Source of the DNA: Sulfotelmatobacter sp963788225
Lineage (GTDB): Bacteria > Acidobacteriota > Terriglobia > Terriglobales > Acidobacteriaceae
DNA: 64,000 bases
NCBI GenBank assembly: GCA_963788225.1
Contig: CAWBGI010000001.1
Span: 930,001 to 994,000, forward strand
Direction of reading: 5' to 3'
Made by a program: the position numbers and the translations under genes. Of the stretch, positions 8,431 through 16,623 are shown one piece after another. The notes beneath the pieces were generated by a model. It did not search any database and was not told the origin of the DNA. It was given only the letters and a program-made list of their open reading frames with translations. Numbering within the stretch: the first letter of the stretch is position 1; the number at the start of each line of letters is the position of its first letter.

Positions 8431-9939
8431 ATGGAGCGACCGATCTTCAAAGCGGTGATTGTGGGGGCCGGCCCGGCCGGTTTGACTGCCGCTTATGAGT
8501 TGTCGAAGAAGGGCGCGCCGGTGGTCGTTCTCGAGAGCGACCCTGAATATGTCGGCGGAATCTCTCGCACCGTCAACTACAAGAATTTCCGCTTTGATAT
8601 CGGCGGGCACCGCTTCTTCTCGAAATCCCGCGAAGTTGAAGATTTCTGGACCGAGGTCGCAGGCCCGGACCTGCTTGATCGTCCAAGGTCGTCGCGCATT
8701 TACTACCGAGGCCAGTTCTTCACCTATCCCCTGAAGCCGTTCGAAGCGCTGTCAAAGCTCGGCTTAATCGAGTCGGTGCTCTGCGTTTTATCGTTTTCTG
8801 CTGCGCGCCTTAACCCCACTCGCAACCCCAAGACCTTCGAAGACTGGGTCACCAACCAATTCGGTAAGCGCTTGTTCCGCATCTTCTTCAAGACCTACAC
8901 CGAGAAGGTGTGGGGGATGAGTTGCAACGAGATCTCCGCAGATTGGGCCGCGCAACGGATTAAAGGACTATCTCTAGCTTCGGCCCTCAAGCACGCTCTT
9001 CTCTCCAAGCGGAAACCCAAAGACCGAAAGAAGGTCGTCAAAACGCTGATCGATACCTTCCGCTATCCGCGGCTGGGACCCGGAATGATGTGGGAAGCGT
9101 GCGCGGAAAGAGTCCGCAAGCTGGGCGGCGAGGTGAAGCTGGGCCGCAGGGTGACGGGCTGCCGCTTCGACTCCGCCAGCAATCTCTGGATCGTAACTTC
9201 CCGCAATGCCAGCGGCGATGTGGAGGAATACCGCGCCCAGCATTTAGTTTCGTCGATGCCGATTCGCGAACTAGTGGCACAGATCGAACCACCCCTTCCC
9301 GAATCCGCGCTCCAGGCTGCACGTTCTTTGCGCTATCGCGATTTCCTTGCCGTCGGACTGATCGTACATGACCGGGGCCGTTTCTCCGACAATTGGATTT
9401 ACATTCACGATCCCAGCGTGCAGGTTGGCCGCGTGCAGAATTACAAGTCATGGTCGCCGGAGATGGTTCCCGACGCCGCTTATTCTTCCTATGGTCTCGA
9501 ATACTTCTGCTTCGAAGGTGACGGACTGTGGACCTCGAGCGACCGTGCGCTGATCGAACTGGCCAAGACGGAAATTCAAAAAGTGAATCTCGCCGCCACA
9601 GCCGACGTGGTCGATGGTTGCGTGATCCGGCAGCCCAAGGCATATCCCGTCTATGACGATTCTTATCAGCAGCACGTGAACACGATTCGCCAGGCTCTCG
9701 ACAAAAACTGCCCCACGCTTCACCTGGTCGGCCGTAACGGCATGCACAAGTACAACAATCAGGACCACGCCATGATGACCGCGATGCTGACCGCAAAAAA
9801 CATTCTGGCGGGCGAGCGCAGGTACGACGTGTGGGCCGTCAATCAGGACGCGGAATACCACGAGGCAGGCGCAGCGGGCGAGGAGGCATCGGAGGTTGAG
9901 ACCCGAGTTCCAGTCAAGCAAGCCGTAGCCCAGGCCTAG
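8431..9939 (+). CDS. FAD-dependent oxidoreductase, amine-oxidase/UGM-like
   Basis: A 502-residue flavoprotein. The N-terminal dinucleotide-binding motif VIVGAGPAGLTAAYELSKKG (about 9-28) is followed by E37 and the GGISRT/GGHRFFSK sequences typical of the protoporphyrinogen-oxidase, amine-oxidase and UDP-galactopyranose-mutase superfamily. The C-terminal region carries LVGRNGMHKYNNQDHAM, the second FAD-contact stretch of this group. Homologues are often found in polysaccharide gene clusters. With GT-C-like genes on both sides, a sugar-nucleotide or lipid-linked-sugar substrate is more likely here than a porphyrin. No membrane helix or signal peptide is visible, so it is cytoplasmic. The substrate is unknown. 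Confidence 0.8.
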   Translation: MERPIFKAVIVGAGPAGLTAAYELSKKGAPVVVLESDPEYVGGISRTVNYKNFRFDIGGHRFFSKSREVEDFWTEVAGPDLLDRPRSSRIYYRGQFFTYPLKPFEALSKLGLIESVLCVLSFSAARLNPTRNPKTFEDWVTNQFGKRLFRIFFKTYTEKVWGMSCNEISADWAAQRIKGLSLASALKHALLSKRKPKDRKKVVKTLIDTFRYPRLGPGMMWEACAERVRKLGGEVKLGRRVTGCRFDSASNLWIVTSRNASGDVEEYRAQHLVSSMPIRELVAQIEPPLPESALQAARSLRYRDFLAVGLIVHDRGRFSDNWIYIHDPSVQVGRVQNYKSWSPEMVPDAAYSSYGLEYFCFEGDGLWTSSDRALIELAKTEIQKVNLAATADVVDGCVIRQPKAYPVYDDSYQQHVNTIRQALDKNCPTLHLVGRNGMHKYNNQDHAMMTAMLTAKNILAGERRYDVWAVNQDAEYHEAGAAGEEASEVETRVPVKQAVAQA

Positions 9940-9955
9940 CCGCGAAATAATTCAA

Positions 9956-11491
9956 ATGTGTGCACCTTTGGAGCAACGGGAAAGTCGCGTCGTAACCAGC
10001 ACTCACCAGGCGATGCCAGAAGAGACCGGAGTTCCCCGCGAAGTACCGAATCGTTCTACGCCGGCCGCACCCCCTGTTAGCCGGCAGTTCGCCACGGTGA
10101 CCACACTGGCGGCATACTGCACAGTGCTTATCGTGGGCATCACCCACCACGAACCGTGGGCCGATGAAGCACACGCTTGGCTGCTGAGCCGCGAGCTGGG
10201 TTACCGCTATCTGGTTTTCCACCAACTGGCGTACGAGGGGCATCCGCCGTTGTGGTACACGATTCTGTGGGTGGCGAACCACTGGTTTCATCTTCCGTAT
10301 CAGTCCCTGGGTTGGATTGGCGGTCTGTGCGCGATTGCCGGATGCTGGTTTTTCTGCAGGTATAGCCCGTTCCCGCTAATCGTACGCATACTCTTCCCAT
10401 TCACTTATTTCATGGCTTTTCAATACGCCGTCGTGGCTCGTCCCTATGTGCTGCTTCCGTTGTTTGCGTTCGCGGCCGCGCATTTTTTTGAAGAAGCAGA
10501 ACGCCGCCCATGGAGGTTTGCCGCCGCAGTCTCCGCCCTGGCGCTGCTGTGCGCTCCCGGCGTCATGATGGCTCTCGGCCTCGTGGCAGCACGCGGCTGG
10601 TACGCGTTTCGATCGTCGAATGGCATTCCGCAGCAAACCAGAAAGAAACTTATCGGCGCCATCATTGCCTTCGCAATCGTCATGGGATTCATCGCGTTTG
10701 TTAACTGGCCTCCTGCTGACCGCATCACTGCTAGATTTGATCGCCCACCCGCAAGCACTGCCGGCATCGGCCTTCTCCCGCGAGACCTCTCGGCTGCCTT
10801 CTTCGGCTCCGCTATTCCATCCGCCGCATTCCTGCTGGTAGCGGGAGCCTGGTGCGCCTGCCGGCGCCGCTTGCTGCCATTCGCTCTTCCTATGGCTTTG
10901 GTGCTAATTTTCTTCATCGAGGTGTACGGGAACCTCTGGCACTGTGGGGCGCTCACCTTGATTACCGTGGTGGGAGCCTGGATTGCATGGCCGTCGCGTG
11001 AAAGCTGCGCGCCGATGTTCCAGCGCCCTGCAAATGTACTAATGCTGGTGGGCATCACCTGCTTGTTTGCCGTTCAAATCTATTGGTCGGTCCGCACATT
11101 GGCCATGGACTACTCACGGCCCTATTCGGGCAGCCTGGACGCCGCGAACTTTCTGCGCTCGGTCGGTGCCGATGCAGGGTCTACCTGCGGAATAGGCTTT
11201 CACACGTCAGCCATCCAGCCGTACTTTCGGAAGGGCATATTCCAGAACTGGCCGCGCGGAGAAGCTTTCTGGCGATTCGACAAAACGAGCGAGACCCAGA
11301 CTTGCAGAGCATCGAAGTGGATTGTCGTTGCGATTTGCTGCAGTTTCAACTCCAGCCGCGATGAAAAAAATGACCGCGGCATGCTCTCGTATGGATATGT
11401 CCCTGTCCACGTTTCGAAGGGATCGCTTTTCTTTGAGGACCGCGAAGCAGAGCCGACTGACTTTGTCATCTACCGATTGATGGAGAGATGA
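9956..11491 (+). CDS. GT39/ArnT-like membrane glycosyltransferase (putative)
   Basis: A 511-residue polytopic membrane protein. The first large loop contains WADEAHAWLLSREL with the paired acidic residues D70-E71, followed by GHPPLWY (H96-P97-P98). An acidic pair and an HPP motif in the first extracytoplasmic loop are the best-known signature of PMT/ArnT-type GT-C enzymes, which transfer sugars from polyprenyl-phosphate donors to proteins or lipids. About ten helices follow, and a soluble tail begins at about residue 400. It starts 16 bp after the flavoprotein and is probably co-transcribed. Donor and acceptor are unknown; protein O-glycosylation is possible. Confidence 0.7.
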   Translation: MCAPLEQRESRVVTSTHQAMPEETGVPREVPNRSTPAAPPVSRQFATVTTLAAYCTVLIVGITHHEPWADEAHAWLLSRELGYRYLVFHQLAYEGHPPLWYTILWVANHWFHLPYQSLGWIGGLCAIAGCWFFCRYSPFPLIVRILFPFTYFMAFQYAVVARPYVLLPLFAFAAAHFFEEAERRPWRFAAAVSALALLCAPGVMMALGLVAARGWYAFRSSNGIPQQTRKKLIGAIIAFAIVMGFIAFVNWPPADRITARFDRPPASTAGIGLLPRDLSAAFFGSAIPSAAFLLVAGAWCACRRRLLPFALPMALVLIFFIEVYGNLWHCGALTLITVVGAWIAWPSRESCAPMFQRPANVLMLVGITCLFAVQIYWSVRTLAMDYSRPYSGSLDAANFLRSVGADAGSTCGIGFHTSAIQPYFRKGIFQNWPRGEAFWRFDKTSETQTCRASKWIVVAICCSFNSSRDEKNDRGMLSYGYVPVHVSKGSLFFEDREAEPTDFVIYRLMER

Positions 11492-11557
11492 AACTGGCCG
11501 CTAACGACGCGATTTGACCCGGCGGGATCGGGATGAAGCCATCCTGCCAAGAATTCC

Positions 11558-13669
11558 ATGCGAAATTTCACCGTGGTCAACACGTTAGGGATACTCAAAG
11601 CATGCCTTGCCCTTTTCCCATTCGTGTTTGCTCCGGGCTACGTCGCAGGATGGGCACTCGATCTCTTCGAGTTCCGGCAGCGCCGTCTGATTCTACGTGT
11701 GATTCTTGCCATCCCGCTCACCATCGCCATCTGTCCCATGCTTTCATATCTGCTCGCGCGGTTCTTCCAACCGGGGCTCTGGGCGTTCTGTATCGGGGCG
11801 TTCGCCACCTGCGTTCTGCTCCTCGTCAACGAAGCTCGGAGAACACAGTTTCGGTCCCTTTCAAAATACATTTGGATTGGTCTGGGCTTGATGGCGCTGT
11901 GGGTGATGGTGGCCATTGCATCGCTGGTCAACCTGCAAATCGGCGACAGGCTGTACCCGCCGATTGTTGCCTATGACCATGCCGTGCGCACGGTCATGAC
12001 ATCCGCTCTCGCCCGCCATATCCCGCCGAGCAATCCTTTCTTCGCCAATGCGGGCGCGCCCTTGCGCTATCACTACTTGTGGCTGTTGCTGTGCAGCGTG
12101 CCCATGAAGGTCTTCCCTTTGTCGCCGCGCTACGTGGTGTATTCCGGCGTCGTCTGGTGCGGTGTGGGACTGATGTGCGTGGTCGCTCTCGGCCTCAGAT
12201 TTCTAATGGAAGTTAAAACTAACATCGAGCGAAAAACCTTGCTCGGGATTGGCCTGCTCGCTGTGACCGGCCTCGACCTTCTGCCCACCCTCTACATTTG
12301 GTTCGCGGGACACGTGTGGCTGGATGACATGGAGCTGTGGAACGAAGCCCAGATCACCTCTTGGGCTGGTTCCCTGCTGTGGGTACCGCATCACGTCGCG
12401 GCGTTGATCGCATGTTTTGTGGCATTCCTGCTGCTGCGCCACCAGGCCGATGCCAATCGGTGGGCCACTGCACCTGTAATCGTAGCTGGAATGGCCTTTG
12501 CCAGCGCCGCCGGCATGTCGGTATATGTTACGTTCACGTTTGCGGTTGCGGTCGTGCTTTGGCTGCTGGCCTTGATCGCTCGCAAGCGTTGGCTGGAAGC
12601 TGCGATGTTCGCAAGTGCCGGCACAGTGGCTTTGCTCTGCGCGCTGCCATTTCTTGCAAGCTTGCGCGGTTCCGCGGGCGGCGCCGCATTTGTGGAATTC
12701 GCCGTGCGCCCGTTTACCCTGGCGGCTCATTTTTCTGGAAAACTCGGCATCGAACTCCGGACTCCCTTCGCGTTAACCCTTGCCAACCTCGTCTTCCTGC
12801 CCCTCAACTATGCACTCGAACTCGGATTCTTTCTCGCCGTCGGTGTCATGCGCCTGCGGCAGCTAATGCGTGGCCGCATTAAAGCAACCGCCAACGAACT
12901 TGTCGCCTGCACGCTGGTCATCACCAGCTTCCTCATCGGCACGTTCCTGCGCTCAAGTACGACGGGCACCAACGACTTAGGATGGCGATGTTTCCTCCCG
13001 GCGCAATTTATCCTGCTGCTATGGGGAGCAACGCTGGTGGATGACTGGTGGTTTCGTCGCTACGAAATTGCTCCACAGGCGGCACCCCAAGCCGTGCCTC
13101 GCTTGCGGGTTCGCACCACGCTCGCGACGCTGTTAGCTTTAGGCATACTCGGAACTGCTTATCAGGTCTTCGTGCTGCGCACCTTCCCCATCTTTGTGGA
13201 TCGCGGAGCTACGGCGGCAGTGGGCTGGGTCGATACGGACCGTCAGTTCGGCAAACGCGCCTACGCACTGCGATCTGCCTATGAAGTTCTTAACGCACAA
13301 TTGCCGCCTTCGGCCATCGTGCAGAGCAATCCAGCTACAATCCGTCCCGTCCTGCACATGCTATATTCCGGGCATGACTCTGCCGCCGCGACTCCTATGG
13401 GCGACCCGCAATGCGGAACAGCTTTTGGCGGGGCTCCTGGCCTCTGTGCTCTGCGTGAAGAAAAGCTTGGTGAATTATTCGACATGCCAAAGGACGGCAA
13501 TCTAGACACTATCTGCCACGAGTACGGCATCGAGGCAGTCGTGGTGGAAAACTCAGACCGGGTGTGGCGCGACCCGGCATCGTGGATCTGGCGTCAGTCC
13601 CCAGCCGTAGCTAATGATTATGTCAGGGCATTTCTCTGTGGCAGGGCTGCGACTGGAGTTCGGCGTTGA
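11558..13669 (+). CDS. Large polytopic membrane protein, GT-C-like
   Basis: A 703-residue integral membrane protein with more than a dozen predicted helices and a soluble C-terminal domain of about 160 residues. A loop near residues 140-180 has YDHAVRTVMTSALARHIPP and RYHYLWLLLC, recalling the acidic/histidine first loop of large GT-C-type proteins (DUF2298-like). That is a resemblance rather than an identification. The ATG at 11558 lacks a strong ribosome-binding site, and the gap to the upstream gene is 66 bp. Its neighbours are of the same general class, so it is likely part of the same glycan or cell-surface pathway. Confidence 0.65.
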   Translation: MRNFTVVNTLGILKACLALFPFVFAPGYVAGWALDLFEFRQRRLILRVILAIPLTIAICPMLSYLLARFFQPGLWAFCIGAFATCVLLLVNEARRTQFRSLSKYIWIGLGLMALWVMVAIASLVNLQIGDRLYPPIVAYDHAVRTVMTSALARHIPPSNPFFANAGAPLRYHYLWLLLCSVPMKVFPLSPRYVVYSGVVWCGVGLMCVVALGLRFLMEVKTNIERKTLLGIGLLAVTGLDLLPTLYIWFAGHVWLDDMELWNEAQITSWAGSLLWVPHHVAALIACFVAFLLLRHQADANRWATAPVIVAGMAFASAAGMSVYVTFTFAVAVVLWLLALIARKRWLEAAMFASAGTVALLCALPFLASLRGSAGGAAFVEFAVRPFTLAAHFSGKLGIELRTPFALTLANLVFLPLNYALELGFFLAVGVMRLRQLMRGRIKATANELVACTLVITSFLIGTFLRSSTTGTNDLGWRCFLPAQFILLLWGATLVDDWWFRRYEIAPQAAPQAVPRLRVRTTLATLLALGILGTAYQVFVLRTFPIFVDRGATAAVGWVDTDRQFGKRAYALRSAYEVLNAQLPPSAIVQSNPATIRPVLHMLYSGHDSAAATPMGDPQCGTAFGGAPGLCALREEKLGELFDMPKDGNLDTICHEYGIEAVVVENSDRVWRDPASWIWRQSPAVANDYVRAFLCGRAATGVRR

Positions 13670-13714
13670 AAGCGAGATTGAACTTGGAGAAATCGGAATG
13701 AGGCGGTCTGAAGA

Positions 13715-15193
13715 ATGAGCACGCTCCAGGAGTTGCGCGGCCTTCTGAGACTTCGCGGCCTGCAACTGTTTGCCCTTTCGGCTTTTTTAGGGCTGATGGC
13801 AGCGATCGCCTTCTCCGCGAGAACCACGGTTCGTGACCCGGATATTTGGTGGCACCTCAAAACCGGCGATTGGATTGTCGAACACCATGCCGTTCCTTAC
13901 GTCGGCATCTTCTCCCGCACGGCCGCAACTCGCCCCTGGATTGCCTACAGTTGGGGTTATGAGGTGCTTCAGTCGAAGGCCTACGCCTGGTTCGGGCTGG
14001 TTGGGCTCGCTGTGTTCGGAATTCTGCTCACTCTGGCAGTTCCTTTCGTCCTGTTCTGGATGCTGCACCGCCTTTCGGGAAGGTTCTGGGTAGCCTGGAT
14101 TCTTGCTCTCATCGGAAGCTTCGCCTTTTTATTCAGTCTCATGCCCCGGCCTGTGTTTGTAACCATGATGCTGTTCACGGTCGTGCTCACTTTTCTTCTG
14201 GAGGCTCAACGCACGGCCAGCATGCGGTTGCTGTGGTGGCTGCCATTAGTTTTTGTCTTCTGGGCCAACATCCACATCCAGTTCATTTACGGATTGTCCG
14301 CAGTGGGGCTGTTCATGGGGATCAATTTGCTTCAGCGGTTGGCGAGGCGGATTGGATTCAATCCTGACTTCATTCAGCCGCCAACGCTTCCTCTCTCCGG
14401 CTTGATCGGAGTTTTATTTGCCTGTTTCGCAGCCACATTCATTGGGCCTTACACCTACCATCTCTATCACGTGGTAGGAGCATATTCCAATTCGCACGTG
14501 CCCTATTCCACGATTATGGAGTTGCTGGCCTTCGACTTTAATACCATTACTCAATACGTGCTGCTGTTGTTAGCGCCGGCAGCCTTTTTCGCTGTTGGAT
14601 CGCGGAAGAAAGTGGACCTGTTTAAACTCTCGATGCTGATCGTCGCCAGCATCGTTGCTTTCCGCACCCAGCGCGATGCCTGGTTCCTGGGAGTCTGCTG
14701 CGTGGTCTTTCTTGCCGATCTAGAGGAGAAAGATGTTGTGTCAGGACCGGCATTGAAGCTTCCGGAACTAGCTGGGGTGTTGGCATTCGTCACCCTATTA
14801 GTGTGGCTGGCTGCGCGCAATATCGGCTTTAGCACCAGCGAATTGGACAGGGCCATCAGCCGCGAGTATCCCGTCAAGGCCGTCAACTTTGTGCACCAGA
14901 ACTCGTTTCCCGGGCCGCTCTACAACAATCTCGACTGGGGCGGCTTTCTCATCTGGTACATGCCACAGTATCCGGTGACGGTCGATGGACGAAATGATTT
15001 ATATGGCGACCAGCTTGACCAACTCACCTACAACAGCGCACAAGGCGAATCCTATACTTCAGATCCCTATCTGAATGAGGCTGGACTCGTGCTGCTCCCC
15101 AAGAAGACACCGCTCTCAAAATTCCTGACCATTGATTCGCGATTCCGCCTGGTCTATGAAGATGCAATTTCGGTGGTGTTCGTCCGCAATTAG
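13715..15193 (+). CDS. Polytopic membrane protein of the WWHL/DGR family
   Basis: A 492-residue membrane protein with about eleven helices. The first loop is DPDIWWHLKTGDWIVEHH (about 41-58). The soluble C-terminal part contains WGGFLIWYMPQYPVTVDGRN. Both features recur in the divergently placed gene at 16624 and in looser form at 4405, so these are paralogues. The conserved aspartates in the first loop suggest a GT-C-type catalytic centre, but no named family was recognised. It is the last gene of the plus-strand membrane block. The tetrahaem cytochrome gene begins 336 bp further on behind its own regulatory region, so the two are probably transcribed separately. Confidence 0.7.
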   Translation: MSTLQELRGLLRLRGLQLFALSAFLGLMAAIAFSARTTVRDPDIWWHLKTGDWIVEHHAVPYVGIFSRTAATRPWIAYSWGYEVLQSKAYAWFGLVGLAVFGILLTLAVPFVLFWMLHRLSGRFWVAWILALIGSFAFLFSLMPRPVFVTMMLFTVVLTFLLEAQRTASMRLLWWLPLVFVFWANIHIQFIYGLSAVGLFMGINLLQRLARRIGFNPDFIQPPTLPLSGLIGVLFACFAATFIGPYTYHLYHVVGAYSNSHVPYSTIMELLAFDFNTITQYVLLLLAPAAFFAVGSRKKVDLFKLSMLIVASIVAFRTQRDAWFLGVCCVVFLADLEEKDVVSGPALKLPELAGVLAFVTLLVWLAARNIGFSTSELDRAISREYPVKAVNFVHQNSFPGPLYNNLDWGGFLIWYMPQYPVTVDGRNDLYGDQLDQLTYNSAQGESYTSDPYLNEAGLVLLPKKTPLSKFLTIDSRFRLVYEDAISVVFVRN

Positions 15194-15324
15194 CGACTTC
15201 TTTAAGAACCTGCCGCTGCGGCTCTCGCACACGGTCGGCCGCTGCTATCCAGACAAGTAGCCTGCGACTTGGTTCGTTTCGGGGAGTTCTGGAACCTCAA
15301 CATCACCAATGAGGGGTGTCTTCA

Positions 15325-15340
15325 TCACATCCTTATGTGA
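15325..15340. promoter_or_regulatory. TCACA-N6-TGTGA palindrome, copy 1
   Basis: TCACATCCTTATGTGA, with arms ATCACAT/ATGTGAT when one flanking base on each side is included. The half-sites are those of the CRP/FNR arrays but in the outward order (TCACA then TGTGA), as in the overlapping pair at 29434-29449. It is 190 bp upstream of the cytochrome start. Confidence 0.6.
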
Positions 15341-15360
15341 TTTAGGTCCTTGACTATTTG

Positions 15361-15376
15361 TCACATCCTTACGTGA
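15361..15376. promoter_or_regulatory. TCACA-N6-CGTGA palindrome, copy 2
   Basis: TCACATCCTTACGTGA differs from copy 1 by a single base, and the shared central TCCTTA suggests duplication. It starts 36 bp after copy 1. Confidence 0.6.
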
Positions 15377-15414
15377 TCGATGGCATTATTTATAGTCCTC
15401 GAATCCATCTTTGG

Positions 15415-15430
15415 TCACGCTCCCGGGTGA
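15415..15430. promoter_or_regulatory. TCACG-N6-GGTGA palindrome, copy 3
   Basis: TCACGCTCCCGGGTGA is a weaker member of the same inverted-repeat series, 54 bp after copy 2 and 100 bp before the cytochrome start codon. Confidence 0.45.
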
Positions 15431-15529
15431 TTGGCGACATTGACGATAGCTCCCGGAGTTCATCACACTCGACACTGTATTCAAGATTCGACCGCATCGG
15501 ACTTATAAATACAATCCGGAGGTCTTTCT

Positions 15530-16585
15530 ATGAAAAAGTTAGTGTTGGTAATTCTATTCGGCGTGCTGGCTTGCGGCTTGGCCTTGGCGCAAGCCCACGG
15601 CGCCTTCACCGGCACAGCTACCGGTGTTACAAATTACGCTCCGCAAACCGACGTCCAGGGCGCGCACGAAAACGGCGGCCGTGGTTGCGCCGGCTGTCAC
15701 GCACCGCACAGCGGCGGACGCGGTTCAGGCGGCAACATCATCAGCACCTCGGCCAGCCGCACCCCAGCGGGAGCCGAAGAAGGCGACAACCTCCTGTGGG
15801 GCACGGACACTATGCCGATCCAAACTGGTTATGCCACGATCATGTTTGACGGTTCTTACCCGGTTACTCTGAAGGGCTTGACCTGGAGCAGCGGCTCTCT
15901 GTACACGGGCGTTGCAACCTGCTTGAGCTGCCATGACGGCAACGTCAGCAAGGGCGCCATGATGAGCGGGCAGGCCTATGAGCAATCGTTTGGTCTGTTG
16001 AACTTCGCTACCAACGCCGGCTCCAACGGGCAGGCGCCCGCAGTTAGCCTGTACGGCAATCAGCCAATTCCCACCCTGCTCGGCAACGACTTCGGTGTGG
16101 CTGGCGACTATGCCAATGACCACCCAGTGGGTCCGCTGGCGAACCTGGGCGCAGTGGGCTCGGCCGCTCTCAATGCCACCACCGGCGGCATGATTGTCAC
16201 CTTCACCGGAACCAACAACAGCGCCGTCACGATCGGCGCAACCCCTTCCTCGCCCTATGCGAATTTCATTTCTTCGTACGGTACTCCGGCAATCAACAAC
16301 CTGGCGAATCCTGGCGACGGCGTGGCGGGCAACCTCTATGTGGTTTGCACTACGTGCCACAACCAGCATGTACAGAACGTTTATTCGGCTCTCGCAGGCG
16401 GATCGCCGATCTTCGGCGGCACGGTGACCTCTGCGGCGACCATATTCTATGTGAACGGACCGTACAACCCGGGCGCTCCCTATGACCCGACGCACGTTCC
16501 GTCCACCAACCGGTTCTGCCTGCAGTGCCACTTTGACCATGCGAGTGAGTACTTCGGCGCAACCGGCATCGGAACTGCGTTCTAA
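15530..16585 (+). CDS. Secreted tetrahaem c-type cytochrome
   Basis: A 351-residue secreted cytochrome. A signal peptide (about 1-21, ending ALAQA) is followed by four CXXCH haem-attachment motifs: CAGCH (53), CLSCH (131), CTTCH (273) and CLQCH (330). Seven further histidines (for example in GAHENGG, APHSGG, NDHPVG, NQHVQN, DPTHVPS) could supply distal ligands. The long haem-free segments are rich in Gly, Asn, Ser and Thr. It is strongly similar over its whole length to the gene at 24728, with identical blocks around all four haems. An exported tetrahaem protein of this kind could be an extracellular electron carrier or a filament subunit like OmcE; the latter is only a hypothesis. A good ribosome-binding site (CCGGAGG) precedes the ATG. 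Confidence 0.9.
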   Translation: MKKLVLVILFGVLACGLALAQAHGAFTGTATGVTNYAPQTDVQGAHENGGRGCAGCHAPHSGGRGSGGNIISTSASRTPAGAEEGDNLLWGTDTMPIQTGYATIMFDGSYPVTLKGLTWSSGSLYTGVATCLSCHDGNVSKGAMMSGQAYEQSFGLLNFATNAGSNGQAPAVSLYGNQPIPTLLGNDFGVAGDYANDHPVGPLANLGAVGSAALNATTGGMIVTFTGTNNSAVTIGATPSSPYANFISSYGTPAINNLANPGDGVAGNLYVVCTTCHNQHVQNVYSALAGGSPIFGGTVTSAATIFYVNGPYNPGAPYDPTHVPSTNRFCLQCHFDHASEYFGATGIGTAF

Positions 16586-16623
16586 GCTTCTATTTCTCGG
16601 AGGTGGCTGCCAGTCTTCAGCGG

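Larger units (their letters stand above)
15194..15529. other. 336-bp regulatory gap before the tetrahaem cytochrome gene
   Basis: No coding signal was seen. The gap holds three TCAC-N8-GTGA palindromes (listed separately) and, at about 15425-15442, a stretch beginning GGGTGATT that loosely resembles the element found upstream of the three minus-strand cytochrome units. A purine-rich ribosome-binding site (CCGGAGG) stands just before the ATG at 15530. No obvious terminator for the upstream gene was seen. Confidence 0.7.
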
